A model generated the notes under the pieces. It was not told the origin of the DNA. It made no database searches and saw only the letters and a program-made list of their open reading frames with translations. Below are positions 34,273-43,868 of a DNA stretch of 64,000 nucleotides, piece after piece. Source of the stretch: 43-108 sp001915545 (GTDB lineage: Bacteria > Bacteroidota > Bacteroidia > Bacteroidales > Bacteroidaceae); NCBI GenBank assembly GCA_902491215.1, contig CABUGV010000017.1:9269-73268 (forward strand), read 5' to 3'. Both the position numbers and the translations under genes were made by a program. Every line of letters starts with the position of its first letter. Positions within the stretch are counted from its first letter, which is position 1.

Positions 34273-34318
34273 ATAGATATTGAGACATTTTATTATTTAT
34301 ACCCAAAATAAGAAGATT

Positions 34319-35218
34319 ATGAAGAAAATCAGAGCAGCCATTGTTGGATATGGCAACATCGGACACTACACACTCCAGGCACTGGAAGCAGCGCCTGATT
34401 TTGAAGTTGCAGGAATCGTAAGACGCAACGGTGCAGAAAACAGACCTGAAGAGCTCAAAGCATACGAAGTTGTAAAGGATATAACAGAACTGAAAGATGT
34501 AGACGTGGCTATCCTTGCTACCCCAACACGTAAGGTTGAGGAATATGCAAAGAAGATCCTTGCAATGGGTATCAACACTGTTGACAGCTTCGACATACAC
34601 ACACAGATCACATCACTGAGACGTTCGCTCGACGAAAGCGCAAAGGCAGGAAATGCGGTAAGCATCATTTCTGCAGGATGGGATCCAGGAAGCGACTCAA
34701 TCGTACGTACTATGCTTGAGGCAATCGCACCGAAGGGCATCACATACACAAACTTCGGTCCAGGAATGAGCATGGGACACACAGTTGCGGTCAAAGCTAT
34801 AGACGGCGTACAGGCTGCACTCTCAATGACAATTCCTACCGGCACAGGTATTCACCGCCGTATGGTCTACATTGAGGTTAAGGAAGGATATGAATTCGAG
34901 AAGGTTGCAGCAGCCATCAAGGCCGATGCTTACTTCGTCAATGACGAGACTCACGTAATTCAGGTTCCTAGCGTAGATGCTCTTCTCGACATGGGCCACG
35001 GAGTAAACCTCACTCGCAAGGGTGTTTCAGGAAAGACTCAGAACCAGCTCTTCGAGTTCAACATGCGCATAAACAACCCAGCACTCACAGGTCAGGTACT
35101 TGTATGTGTTGCACGTGCATCAATGAAACAGCGTCCAGGATGCTACACTATGATTGAAATACCAGTCATCGACCTCCTCTACGGAGACCGCGAGACACTC
35201 ATCAGCCATCTCGTATAA
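34319..35218 (+). CDS. ddh: meso-diaminopimelate D-dehydrogenase
   Basis: A 299-residue NADP-dependent enzyme that makes meso-diaminopimelate from tetrahydrodipicolinate in one step, for lysine and peptidoglycan. The N-terminus, IRAAIVGYGNIGHYTLQAL, is the Rossmann motif. Substrate-site stretches are SAGWDPGSDSIVR (near 120), GPGMSMGHTVAVKAI (near 147) and the C-terminal RPGCYTMIEIP. Length is normal for the family. The ATG at 34319 is preferred to an in-frame TTG at 34280 near the promoter. The gene is monocistronic, ending at a strong terminator. Confidence 0.93.
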   Translation: MKKIRAAIVGYGNIGHYTLQALEAAPDFEVAGIVRRNGAENRPEELKAYEVVKDITELKDVDVAILATPTRKVEEYAKKILAMGINTVDSFDIHTQITSLRRSLDESAKAGNAVSIISAGWDPGSDSIVRTMLEAIAPKGITYTNFGPGMSMGHTVAVKAIDGVQAALSMTIPTGTGIHRRMVYIEVKEGYEFEKVAAAIKADAYFVNDETHVIQVPSVDALLDMGHGVNLTRKGVSGKTQNQLFEFNMRINNPALTGQVLVCVARASMKQRPGCYTMIEIPVIDLLYGDRETLISHLV

Positions 35219-35249
35219 ATGTAATATATCTTAGTTACATTATATATTA

Positions 35250-35300
35250 AATAAGTTCAGAAGAAAAGCATGGATGTCTTTTCTTCTGAACTTATTTTTG
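35250..35300 (+). terminator. terminator after ddh
   Basis: A perfect 19-base stem (35250-35268 with 35278-35296; arm AATAAGTTCAGAAGAAAAG), nine-base loop, then TTTG. Confidence 0.9.
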
Positions 35301-35354
35301 TACTATGGGGAAACCTGATATTGCATCTCCAAATGCCAGCCATCAGCTACCACA

Positions 35355-36230
35355 TCAGTTCAATCTGATTTTCTCATGATAAAAGTAGTTGACAATCACA
35401 GGTTTACCTGGTTTAGAACGTCCATAAGGCAAATCATTTACCCTATAAGGTAAACCTTGTTCATGCGCATATTCAGAAATACTCCTCTCCAATGCCTGCC
35501 AGTAATAAGGCAATTTCAAATTATATATATCATCATAAAGGGGTACAAGTGCCGGATATTCATTCTCTATATAGTTCATTATGACACCTTTGAATTGACC
35601 TCGCAGATTCAAATTCTCCAACCATATCAAATCTGCAAAATCCTTAACCTTTTCAATGATGGTTCTAACATCTGTTATTCCAGGAAATATCGGCGACACA
35701 AAACACACTGTACGTATACCCTCGTCGTATATCTGACGCATAGCATTCAACCTACGTTCTATACTGACTGCTTTATCCATATCAGCTCTGAATTTTTCGT
35801 CTAGAGTATTAATCGACCATGCAACTGTAACTTTAGGAAAACGTTTGAGCAAGTCGAGGTCGCGTAATACAAGGTCTGATTTTGTACATATAAGTATTTC
35901 TGCTTCACAGCCCACAAGCTCTTCCAAAAGTCTACGCGTATTGCAAAACTTTTCCTCATAAGGGTTATACCCATCAGTAACAGAACCTATAACAATCCTT
36001 TGCCCATCATATTTATGTGGATTGCCCAATGGCCTCCAGTGCTTCACATCTAGAAACGAGCCCCAAGGTTCTGTATGCCCAGTGAAACGCTTCATGAATG
36101 AAGCATAGCAATATTTACATGCATGCGGACATCCCACATATGGGTTTACCGAATATCCACCTACAGGAAGCGACGATTTGGTCATCACACTCTTAACATC
36201 TATATTATTGAGTACAACATCCGTATCCAT
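35355..36230 (-). CDS. radical SAM protein of the spore-photoproduct-lyase-like / Rv2578c family
   Basis: A 291-residue protein with the radical SAM cluster motif CPHACKYCYA (C-x3-C-x2-C, near residues 33-40), preceded by GGYSVNPYVG, and a TIM-barrel-like body (GSVTDGYNPYEEK, TVAWSINTLDE, FVSPIFPGITD). This is the subgroup often named SPL family radical SAM or Rv2578c-like; the reaction is unknown in most members. No partner gene is evident: it is convergent with ddh and 56 bases downstream of a metallo-hydrolase gene on the same strand. Confidence 0.85.
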   Translation of the reverse strand: MDTDVVLNNIDVKSVMTKSSLPVGGYSVNPYVGCPHACKYCYASFMKRFTGHTEPWGSFLDVKHWRPLGNPHKYDGQRIVIGSVTDGYNPYEEKFCNTRRLLEELVGCEAEILICTKSDLVLRDLDLLKRFPKVTVAWSINTLDEKFRADMDKAVSIERRLNAMRQIYDEGIRTVCFVSPIFPGITDVRTIIEKVKDFADLIWLENLNLRGQFKGVIMNYIENEYPALVPLYDDIYNLKLPYYWQALERSISEYAHEQGLPYRVNDLPYGRSKPGKPVIVNYFYHEKIRLN

Positions 36231-36286
36231 AAAATATCAACAGCTTACAACTATAAATAATCAACAAGACATACAGTAAAATAGAA

Positions 36287-37072
36287 CTACAACAGCACAA
36301 TCTTTTCACCGTCCTCAGGTATAATAAGGCGTCCCATATCAACATTATGGCTATACGCTTCATTTTTCAATATATATCGTGTTGTTTGGCAATGGTCCAT
36401 TGCATCCATGTGTACTGCTATCAGCTTTATGTTCTCTGGCAATTCTCCAAGCATAGCCACAACATCATGCTCATCAAGGATAGCAGGCCCATACTTCATA
36501 GAAAAATCGGGGAATATAGCACCACCGCTATTGACAACAATGCAATCAGGATTGAACTTGTCGACAACACAGCGTGTTGCCTCATCCCATACGCAGTCGC
36601 CCATAATAAACAAGGTCGGAAACTTTTCCGATTGCAGAATGTATCCCGACACCGGTCCCATCATCTCGGCAAGCTTGCCTCTTCCATGATTTCCAGAAAC
36701 ACGGAATATATTCAATCCGCTCAATCTTTTGACTTCGTCTATGGCTTCGACATTTACGAATCCGTCATGTTCAACAGTATTCTTGTCCTGAGGCTGAGTG
36801 AAAAAAGAAATTGTTTTCGGCAAATACTCTTTAACGCTGGGCTCATAGTGATCAATATGGTTGTGTGTTAAAAGCACCATGTCCAAGTCTTCAATGATTT
36901 CACTTACAGGCATTGTCAGATGCACACGTGGATTTTTGTTCACGCCCAATGCAGATATGAGCGTTTCCTTTTCAGCCAACACAGGATCAACCAAGATAAC
37001 ATGTCCGGCATAACGGATTTTAAGGGTTGCATTACGTACCAATTGCAATGTTGCAGTCGTATTCATAATCAA
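36287..37072 (-). CDS. MBL-fold metallo-hydrolase (UlaG-like)
   Basis: A 261-residue protein of the metallo-beta-lactamase fold. THNHIDHYEP near residue 70 is the HxHxDH zinc motif; further ligands are in GNHGRGK, FIMGDCVWDE and AVHMDAMDHC. It resembles the UlaG-like or YtnP-like cytoplasmic hydrolases rather than true lactamases. Substrate unknown. Translation could start at 37072 or two codons later at 37066. It is divergent from an AraC-type regulator, which may control it. Confidence 0.83.
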   Translation of the reverse strand: MIMNTTATLQLVRNATLKIRYAGHVILVDPVLAEKETLISALGVNKNPRVHLTMPVSEIIEDLDMVLLTHNHIDHYEPSVKEYLPKTISFFTQPQDKNTVEHDGFVNVEAIDEVKRLSGLNIFRVSGNHGRGKLAEMMGPVSGYILQSEKFPTLFIMGDCVWDEATRCVVDKFNPDCIVVNSGGAIFPDFSMKYGPAILDEHDVVAMLGELPENIKLIAVHMDAMDHCQTTRYILKNEAYSHNVDMGRLIIPEDGEKIVLL

Positions 37073-37174
37073 TTTTATTAATATAAATCTTCACGATGCA
37101 AAGTTCGGAATAACACAAAAGCGACACTATGCCTTAAATAAAATGAAATATGCCATTTTGAAAAACGGATTAAT

Positions 37175-37183
37175 TACATTTGT
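37175..37183 (+). promoter_or_regulatory. -7-like box inside the longer AraC frame
   Basis: TACATTTGT matches TAnnTTTGY and lies between the possible starts at 37143 and 37206. It favours the later start. Confidence 0.4.
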
Positions 37184-37205
37184 GTGCAATCAATGTGAGA
37201 AAGCC

Positions 37206-38111
37206 ATGGAAAAGAAAGAAAAAACACCCCATTCAGGACTTGTCAATGTGCCATTCTGCAAGACACGATGCGGGGTAGATTTCTACATCAATACTGGACA
37301 CAGTACGGAAATATGCGGAGTATTGACAGAAAACAAGATCTTTAAAACAGATTTTTTCGAATTTTTCTTCTTCAGCAAAGCTCAAGGGTACCTTTTGCTG
37401 AACTACAAACGTATTGAACTGCACGACAACATGGTTCTACTTCTCTCACCGCATCAGCAACAGGAATGGCACGTCAGCGAAGCAAATCTCGACTATACGT
37501 TTCTGATATTCAGAGAAGATTTCATGCGTACCTTCCTTGTAGACAAATTCTTTACCTACCGACTTCTCTACTGTTACCAGAACGAAACACCGCCATACAT
37601 CAACATTCAGGCTACGGCCATGGACGAATACATCAGACTTCTTGGAAAAATAAAATTTGAGCTTCAGAACACGACAGCCGACAGCTACAACATAATTGTA
37701 TCAATACTGTACTACCTCCTGCTCATCATAAACAGAGAATATGCGTCAATCTACCATCTTCCGGCAAACATACCCAAAAACAATTATGCATATCAATTCA
37801 AAGAACTGCTCGAACAACATATACAAGACAAACAAAGGGTTGCCGACTATGCCGACATGATGCATGTAAGCCGTGCTACCTTAAACAAGTCTGTCATGGA
37901 ACAGTTCGGAGTACCTGCAAGCCATCTGCTCAAACAAAGACTTCTTGAAGCGCTGAAGAATGGACTTTTGTTCGGGAATCGAACGATAAGCCAACTGTCC
38001 GATGATTTTAATTTTTCCGATCCAAGTCATCTTATGCGCTTTTTCAAGCAGCAAACTGGCAAGACTTTCAGTCAGTTTGCAGATGATTACAAGAATGGTA
38101 TCTATGACTGA
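37206..38111 (+). CDS. AraC-family transcriptional regulator
   Basis: A 301-residue regulator (from ATG 37206; an in-frame ATG at 37143 would add 21 residues). The N-terminal part has a cupin-like sensing domain (GVDFYINTGHSTEICGVL ... ELHDNMVLLLSPHQQQEWH). The C-terminal AraC DNA-binding domain has two helix-turn-helix units: VADYADMMHVSRATLNKSVME and ISQLSDDFNFSDPSHLMRFFKQQTGKTFSQF. It is divergent from the MBL-fold hydrolase gene, whose expression it may regulate. The ligand is unknown. Confidence 0.85.
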   Translation: MEKKEKTPHSGLVNVPFCKTRCGVDFYINTGHSTEICGVLTENKIFKTDFFEFFFFSKAQGYLLLNYKRIELHDNMVLLLSPHQQQEWHVSEANLDYTFLIFREDFMRTFLVDKFFTYRLLYCYQNETPPYINIQATAMDEYIRLLGKIKFELQNTTADSYNIIVSILYYLLLIINREYASIYHLPANIPKNNYAYQFKELLEQHIQDKQRVADYADMMHVSRATLNKSVMEQFGVPASHLLKQRLLEALKNGLLFGNRTISQLSDDFNFSDPSHLMRFFKQQTGKTFSQFADDYKNGIYD

Positions 38112-38148
38112 GCACTACATTATCCTGAGTGCCCAATAAATAAACTTA

Positions 38149-38240
38149 TGCGAGAGCCCGGAATAAAAAATCCGAGTCCTCGCGTTTTCTGTTGCGGGCG
38201 CTTGAAACGAAAATTCCGAGCGCCCGCAATTTTTCTTTTG
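38149..38240. repeat. GC-rich intergenic repeat element, locus B, containing a terminator
   Basis: Two hairpin modules. The first pairs GCGAGAGCCCGGA with TCCGAGTCCTCGC (about 38150-38182). The second pairs TTGCGGGCGCT (38192-38202) with AGCGCCCGCAA (38219-38229), followed by TTTTTCTTTT, and should terminate the AraC transcript on the plus strand. A third GAGCGCCTGC follows. The modules resemble those at 13625-13683 and 56401-56460. Confidence 0.65.
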
Positions 38241-38291
38241 AGCGCCTGCACTTAAAGAGACAAGGGCCCACGATTTTAAAACCAGCCGACA

Positions 38292-38326
38292 GAAAACAAA
38301 AAGGGCACGGCCTATGGCCGCACCCC
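38292..38326 (-). terminator. terminator of the six-gene T9SS operon
   Basis: GGGCACGGCC (38303-38312) pairs with GGCCGCACCC (38316-38325) around a three-base loop. On the minus strand TTTTTGTTTTC follows. It lies 31 bases beyond the stop of the last gene. Confidence 0.82.
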
Positions 38327-38356
38327 AAAGTAAAAATGATTTTTATGAAAAATGCC

Positions 38357-41300
38357 TCAACGCATCATAACAACGCGCGATACAGCTTTTCCGTCAGCAA
38401 CAACACGAACAACATACTTGCCAGCAGGAACAGCAATTGAAACGTTCTCGCCACTCTCGCGTGCAACCATACGTCCGTCCATTGAATATACAACGACAAC
38501 AGCATCCTGAGCCAAGCCTGAAAGTTCTATACGTCCGTCAGATACAGATACATTCAAAGATTCTGAATCGACTGCATCGATGTCTGTTGTATATATTTCA
38601 TCATACTTGTCATAGATAGCCTTAAGTTCATTGTAAGCAGAAGTGAGCTGTTCCTGAGTTGCAACAGGTGCAACCATCACGCTCTCGGCTGTTTCAATAG
38701 CCTTACGGAACTTAGCTTTCTCAACGATGCTGACCATGCTTGAATTCAACTTATCGTATACGTCATAGCTTGATTCAATAAGAGCCTGCAAACCGCTTGC
38801 ATCTTTGAGTGCGGCAGCAAATTCATCGACTGCAGCAGATGTTGCTTCTACAACACCGTCAACATCAACCTGAGAAATGGCAGCACGGTCAACGCCTTCT
38901 GCATCGGCAAGTGCAGACTTAGCCTCATCAAATACGATTGTCGGACACTGTCCCTGACCCTCACCTACATTTACTGTAGTTTCAACAAGGTTAGAAAGTA
39001 CATCTATAACAGAATCGAGAGCTGTGAAATCAACCACTACCATCTGTCCCTTACATGTTTCGACAGCAGTGCCGAGAGCAGAAACCTGAGAATTGATATC
39101 AGCCTGAGAATGTTCAGGTGCAGTTTCGTAAACAGCCTTTGCTGCTGTTATTGCAGCAGCAAGTGCATCTGCTGCTTCTTTTGGAGTCTGTCCGTTGAAC
39201 TCTCCGATTGACAATCCGTCGTATACAGTCTGAGCTTCAGCTATAGCTGTTCCGAGAGCTGTACGATCTACGGTAATCTTACCAGCAACGAATTTTGCAG
39301 TTTCATCACTTATAGTATACATTACCTCAAGAGTAGGTGCAGCCTTGAAATCGTCGATGAACTTACGGAAAGCATCGCATGCACTCTGTGTGTACTGGCC
39401 CTTATCGAGACCGATGTTGGCAGAAGCTTCAGCATAAGCAGCTTCGGCTGCATCGAGTACATCTTTTGCAACAAGAAGCATGTCGATTGTTTCAGTGTGA
39501 GCCTTGCCCTTATATTCCTCAATAAGCTTGTTGAGTTCAACTGCAGCGGCATTTACTTCAGCCTCATCCTTTGATGTTCTGTAGATCTTGTTGTAGTTTT
39601 CAACTATTTCGGCAAAGGCATCAATGTCGGCCTGATAGTACTGTCCGACTTCATTACCCCATACCATACTTTCCTGAAGAGCTGAAGCTGCGTCAAGAGC
39701 ATTCTTAAGAGCTGTCTTGTCGAATGAAACGATTGCGTCAGCCTCAAGTATCAACCAGCATGCATTTGCGTCTGTAGAAGCATTCTTGTCAGAATATACT
39801 GCAGAAGCCGCTGCGCTGGAATTGGTTCCCATAAATCCTGAATTCTTAAGGAACTTGACGCCGAGGTATTTTCCGCTTGCTCTTACAACCTGTACGTATG
39901 TAGCTTCATTTGTTTCGTCCTCAACCCATGAAGTGTTGTATGTACCAGATTGTGCAAGATAGTAACCCTGGTTGACATCCTTAATCTGATATGTCAATGG
40001 AAGAAGACCGTCAGCACCGTCTGAAGCCTCAACAGGAACAAGTTCGAACTGCTGAGCCAAAGCCTCTTCTGAACCTTCCTCTGCCGGAGCCTCGATAGTA
40101 GCTCCCTTTTCGCCGAATGTAAGGACATTGCCTCCAGAGTGAACAAACTTATAAGAATAAGTAGCATCGAAATCCTTTATATCGTTATATGAGCTGTTGA
40201 ACACATCCATTGCTTCCTCGAGCTGTGATGCAAGAGCCATAGCCTCACCTACTGTTGTAACCGAACCCTTGGCTTCTTTTGCAGTGGCAATGGCAGCAGA
40301 GAACTCGTCAGCTGCAGACTGAGGTACTTCATAGTACTCTGTACCTACAGGAGTTGAAGAAAGAAGCTCTTCTGCTGAAGCGATGGCTTTGTCGAGAGCA
40401 CTTGTAACGGAGAACTCTTCAATAGTCCACTGGGAGTTGGAGGCACCTGATGACTTGTCACAATATGTGCTTGATCCGTCGGCAGTAGAGTCAGAACCGA
40501 TATGGCCCTTGCCTGCTACGTTCTGAATAACCTTGTAGCCGGTAAGACCTGGAGAGATGTACCATCTTGCTTCGTTGGCAGAGTTGTCGACAGCCCAAGT
40601 CATTTCATAACCGCTTGAAGCAAGCTTTGCAACATATGTCTTGCTTCCGAGGTTGAGAAGAGAGTATGAACCGTCACCGTTGTCTACAATCTGATATTTC
40701 TGTTCTTCGCTGCCTTCAGGAGTTTTCAGAGTTGGTGAAGCACCGGAAACGTAAGTAAGCTGCATACCAGAAGACTGTGTGATGACATAAATCTTATCAG
40801 GGTCTGGAGCGACGAGTCCATTTGCCGTAAATGCATCCATTGCATCTTCAAGAGCCTTAAGTTCGGCTGTGAAGTCGGAAGTAACACTTTCGGCATGCTC
40901 TACAGCAGCCTTGAATGTATTGTATGCCTCGAGAGAATAGTCGAACGGATTGTTTCCGCACAAGTCTGGATCTATGCTGCTGAGTTTGTTTATTGCCTCC
41001 TGAAGTTTCTTTCCGAAATAGTATTCATCATCGCGGTCAGCAAGCGGAACAAATTTCTCCATAGACCAATCGAAGTTGGCAACACCTGTACCGTTCTTGT
41101 TTGAGTAAACAGAAGCACCGTCAGAAGCACCATCTGTACCGAGCACAGAACCGCTTCCCATATTGCGTATCTGGAAATAGTCGCCGTCGGCCTCAACCTT
41201 GAATATTGCATTTACATCTGTAGGAGAAATATTCTGTCCAGCCTTAGTGTCCCAAGAACCAGAGCGGTATACGTAATTGCCTTCACCGTCAAGCATGTTG

Positions 41301-42271
41301 TATCCCTTTGCAGCAGCACCTTCTGGAGCAGGCACAAATGTGAAAGCCTGATTTTCGAGTCCATTGTCTGCAGTAATCTTCATTGTTGAAGAAGCATTTG
41401 TGAGATAGAATCCGCTTCCTGCATGTATGAACACATACTTCTCACCTACAACGAAAGGAGGATTTACTGAATTATAATAATTCTGAACGGCAGCATTCAA
41501 AGCAGATGTACCATCTGTGATTTCGTTCTGCGAACCGGCTGACTCCAAAAGAGCCTTGGCTTCGTCAATGGCTTTCTGAAGTTCAGCTCTTACTTCTGCC
41601 GTATACTCACCGAATCCTGTACCTTCTGTTGTTTCAGCAAGAACAGCCTCAGCATCGGCTACAGCCTGCAAAAGAGGATCCTTGTTGAGCTCACCGGTTG
41701 ATTCTACTTCACCTAAAAAGAAGCAGTCAAAACTACCAGAAGCACCCAGCCAAGCAAAATTTGCAACGCAGTAGGTGTACTCTTCTGCCGGAGTAAAAAT
41801 AGCTGTAGTCTGTATCCAACCATCAGAATTAGGAACATTTACTACTGTTGTCTCTGTTGAAGTAGCACTTCTGCTTGTATAGATGTTGCTGTAACTTCCA
41901 GCCTTTGTCGACCACAAAGAAATGAAATAAGTCTTTCCCGGCTGAAGCTGCCAAGCTGTACGTACCGACTGAGCTTTACCAGAACCAGCGTTCGACAAAG
42001 CTTTCAAATATGCGCCACCATCGGCACCGCCTGACGGCTGAACAGCGAAGTTATCGCCTGTCATAGGTTTCGCATCACCGGCAGTCCATCCTTCTGTTCC
42101 ATTGTCGAAAGACGGATTAGTGATGAGATTTTCACTTACAATCTTGAACACACCCTGATCCGAAGTCACCTTATCGCCTATGGCGTAAGTGTAAGACTGG
42201 CCGGATGCACTCAGAGGCAAAAGGCACATGAATGCCAATAGCCACATGAAATCAAGTCTAATCTTTCTCAT
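38357..42271 (-). CDS. large T9SS-exported FIVAR-rich surface protein
   Basis: A 1304-residue protein with a signal peptide (WLLAFMCLLPLSASGQ) and an N-terminal jelly-roll domain with NLITNPSFDNGTEGW (about 45-190), typical of carbohydrate-binding-like modules. It then alternates helical FIVAR-type repeats (e.g. LLQAVADAEAVLAETTEGTGFGEY, ALDKAIASAEELL) with beta-trefoil or ricin-like segments (KYVFIHAGSGFYLTN, KIYVITQSSGMQLTY, SYKFVHSGGNVLTF). The C-terminal 80 residues form a type A T9SS sorting domain ending GKYVVRVVADGKAVSRVVMMR-like sequence. No catalytic site is visible, so it probably binds polysaccharide at the cell surface. Last gene of the operon. Confidence 0.85.
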   Translation of the reverse strand: MRKIRLDFMWLLAFMCLLPLSASGQSYTYAIGDKVTSDQGVFKIVSENLITNPSFDNGTEGWTAGDAKPMTGDNFAVQPSGGADGGAYLKALSNAGSGKAQSVRTAWQLQPGKTYFISLWSTKAGSYSNIYTSRSATSTETTVVNVPNSDGWIQTTAIFTPAEEYTYCVANFAWLGASGSFDCFFLGEVESTGELNKDPLLQAVADAEAVLAETTEGTGFGEYTAEVRAELQKAIDEAKALLESAGSQNEITDGTSALNAAVQNYYNSVNPPFVVGEKYVFIHAGSGFYLTNASSTMKITADNGLENQAFTFVPAPEGAAAKGYNMLDGEGNYVYRSGSWDTKAGQNISPTDVNAIFKVEADGDYFQIRNMGSGSVLGTDGASDGASVYSNKNGTGVANFDWSMEKFVPLADRDDEYYFGKKLQEAINKLSSIDPDLCGNNPFDYSLEAYNTFKAAVEHAESVTSDFTAELKALEDAMDAFTANGLVAPDPDKIYVITQSSGMQLTYVSGASPTLKTPEGSEEQKYQIVDNGDGSYSLLNLGSKTYVAKLASSGYEMTWAVDNSANEARWYISPGLTGYKVIQNVAGKGHIGSDSTADGSSTYCDKSSGASNSQWTIEEFSVTSALDKAIASAEELLSSTPVGTEYYEVPQSAADEFSAAIATAKEAKGSVTTVGEAMALASQLEEAMDVFNSSYNDIKDFDATYSYKFVHSGGNVLTFGEKGATIEAPAEEGSEEALAQQFELVPVEASDGADGLLPLTYQIKDVNQGYYLAQSGTYNTSWVEDETNEATYVQVVRASGKYLGVKFLKNSGFMGTNSSAAASAVYSDKNASTDANACWLILEADAIVSFDKTALKNALDAASALQESMVWGNEVGQYYQADIDAFAEIVENYNKIYRTSKDEAEVNAAAVELNKLIEEYKGKAHTETIDMLLVAKDVLDAAEAAYAEASANIGLDKGQYTQSACDAFRKFIDDFKAAPTLEVMYTISDETAKFVAGKITVDRTALGTAIAEAQTVYDGLSIGEFNGQTPKEAADALAAAITAAKAVYETAPEHSQADINSQVSALGTAVETCKGQMVVVDFTALDSVIDVLSNLVETTVNVGEGQGQCPTIVFDEAKSALADAEGVDRAAISQVDVDGVVEATSAAVDEFAAALKDASGLQALIESSYDVYDKLNSSMVSIVEKAKFRKAIETAESVMVAPVATQEQLTSAYNELKAIYDKYDEIYTTDIDAVDSESLNVSVSDGRIELSGLAQDAVVVVYSMDGRMVARESGENVSIAVPAGKYVVRVVADGKAVSRVVMMR

Positions 42272-42321
42272 AAAAATTTTTATTAAGGTTAAAAATAAAT
42301 AAGTTGTTTCTGCAAGTATGT

Positions 42322-43830
42322 TTATTCATTGAGAGGAACGACATCGGCTTCACCTTTCAATACTTCAGCCATTGCACGTGAACTCTGAACCACAGGTGAA
42401 ACGATGAATTCCGGAATGTTGAAACTCTTATACAGTTTCTTGTAGAATCCGGATTTGCCCTGAGGCAGAACGAACGGTTTATGAGCATTGCCCTTGCTGT
42501 CGAACCATGCTATATAAGGACGTGTATAGCTTCCGTCATCGCGTCTGCTGCTGAAAACTATCCAGCGACCGTTGCTTGACCATGAATGATAACTCTCAAC
42601 ATCATTGCTGTTGACTTCGCGCAAAGGACGTACATTGCCTGTACGCAGGTCTTTGACATACAGGTCTGCACTTTTATGCCAAATATGGAAATTGCCGAAA
42701 TCGGCCATTGTGAACAGCAGGTATCTTCCGTCGGGCGACTCGCGCGGGAAAGTGGCACTCTTGCCGAATGATGCAGCGTTGAAAACTGTGTCAACCTGAC
42801 CGAACGTATTGGTATCTGGATTGAAATCTCTGCTGAGGATATTGTACTTTACTTCTTTGTACCTATCGGCCATTTCCGTATCAACATCATCTGTATTGAA
42901 CTTGAAATGCGCACTGCAATAATAAAGTTTTGTACCGTCATGATTCCAATAAGGGAACGTCTCAAACTCAAGTGAATCATGTGCAACGTATGTGCTTACA
43001 TCCTTATCGGCATCGTAAAGTATTACATCTGAGGCGTAGTCAAGTACTTCCACTTTCTGAATATCGCGTGTATGGAAATTCTGTCCGGTCTCATTGAGCG
43101 AATATGCTATCAGATTCTTTGTCGGATGCCATGAAGGATACACACCTGTGGAAATGGCAGAACCGCTCATAAAATTGACCTTGCGTATGTTGTCGCCGTG
43201 CATGACAAGCGTTCCACCATTGGCTACTCGGAAGTGCATCTGCATGTTGCCTCCGGCATTGTAGTTCTGGAATGAATGGCAATTGACACACTGTCCATTG
43301 TCGCCTGTACTCATTGCCATGTTGTCATAAACGGTTTTAGTAGCGAAGCTTGTAAGATCACGCTGTTCTATTCTGAGTCCTTCGAATGTCACGTATGACG
43401 GTTCGATGAGACGATAAACAAGATAGCGATCTATTGTATCGGGAGAAACGAAAACCGACATCGTACGATAGCGGCGCCATTCATCACCGTGTTTCTCGTA
43501 AATTCCGATGTGCAGAGAATCGCCCTTGCTCTCATTGAGCATAGAGTTCCAATCACTCTCTGGTATATCGACAAAGGAACCTTCGACAAGAATTTCCGAT
43601 TTGTCAGAATAGATACGCGTCAAATATTCATCAGCTTCATCTTCTATATCAAAGTCCAAAGGAGCAATATTGCAGGGTATAGCAGCACCGTCATAACAAG
43701 GATAAACATTTGCAAGGCTGTCGACATATTTGCTGTCGGCCGGTACAGAATGTCCGCATCCTAACATGACCAATGATGCTCCAAAAACAAAAGGTGCTAT
43801 ATATTTAAATGAGATATTCATATTATTCAA
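42322..43830 (-). CDS. TolB-like beta-propeller lipoprotein with CxxCH motif
   Basis: A 502-residue lipoprotein (signal sequence ending GASLVMLGC, Cys near residue 25). The middle and C-terminal parts carry PD40/TolB-like blades: VYPSWHPTKNLIAYSLN, FPYWNHDGTKLYYCSAHF, FPRESPDGRYLLFTMADFG, YHSWSSNGRWIVFSSRRDDG. Between the N-terminal domain and the propeller stands CVNCH (near residue 180), the covalent heme-binding signature of c-type cytochromes; whether heme is attached is unknown. It is 38 bases downstream of the DUF6057-like gene and 50 bases before the FIVAR-rich protein gene. A pairing of such a lipoprotein with DUF6057 is, as I recall, found in other Bacteroidales. Confidence 0.8.
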   Translation of the reverse strand: MNNMNISFKYIAPFVFGASLVMLGCGHSVPADSKYVDSLANVYPCYDGAAIPCNIAPLDFDIEDEADEYLTRIYSDKSEILVEGSFVDIPESDWNSMLNESKGDSLHIGIYEKHGDEWRRYRTMSVFVSPDTIDRYLVYRLIEPSYVTFEGLRIEQRDLTSFATKTVYDNMAMSTGDNGQCVNCHSFQNYNAGGNMQMHFRVANGGTLVMHGDNIRKVNFMSGSAISTGVYPSWHPTKNLIAYSLNETGQNFHTRDIQKVEVLDYASDVILYDADKDVSTYVAHDSLEFETFPYWNHDGTKLYYCSAHFKFNTDDVDTEMADRYKEVKYNILSRDFNPDTNTFGQVDTVFNAASFGKSATFPRESPDGRYLLFTMADFGNFHIWHKSADLYVKDLRTGNVRPLREVNSNDVESYHSWSSNGRWIVFSSRRDDGSYTRPYIAWFDSKGNAHKPFVLPQGKSGFYKKLYKSFNIPEFIVSPVVQSSRAMAEVLKGEADVVPLNE

Positions 43831-43868
43831 ATATTAATTAAACCTTGAATTCTTCATGAAGGGATATT

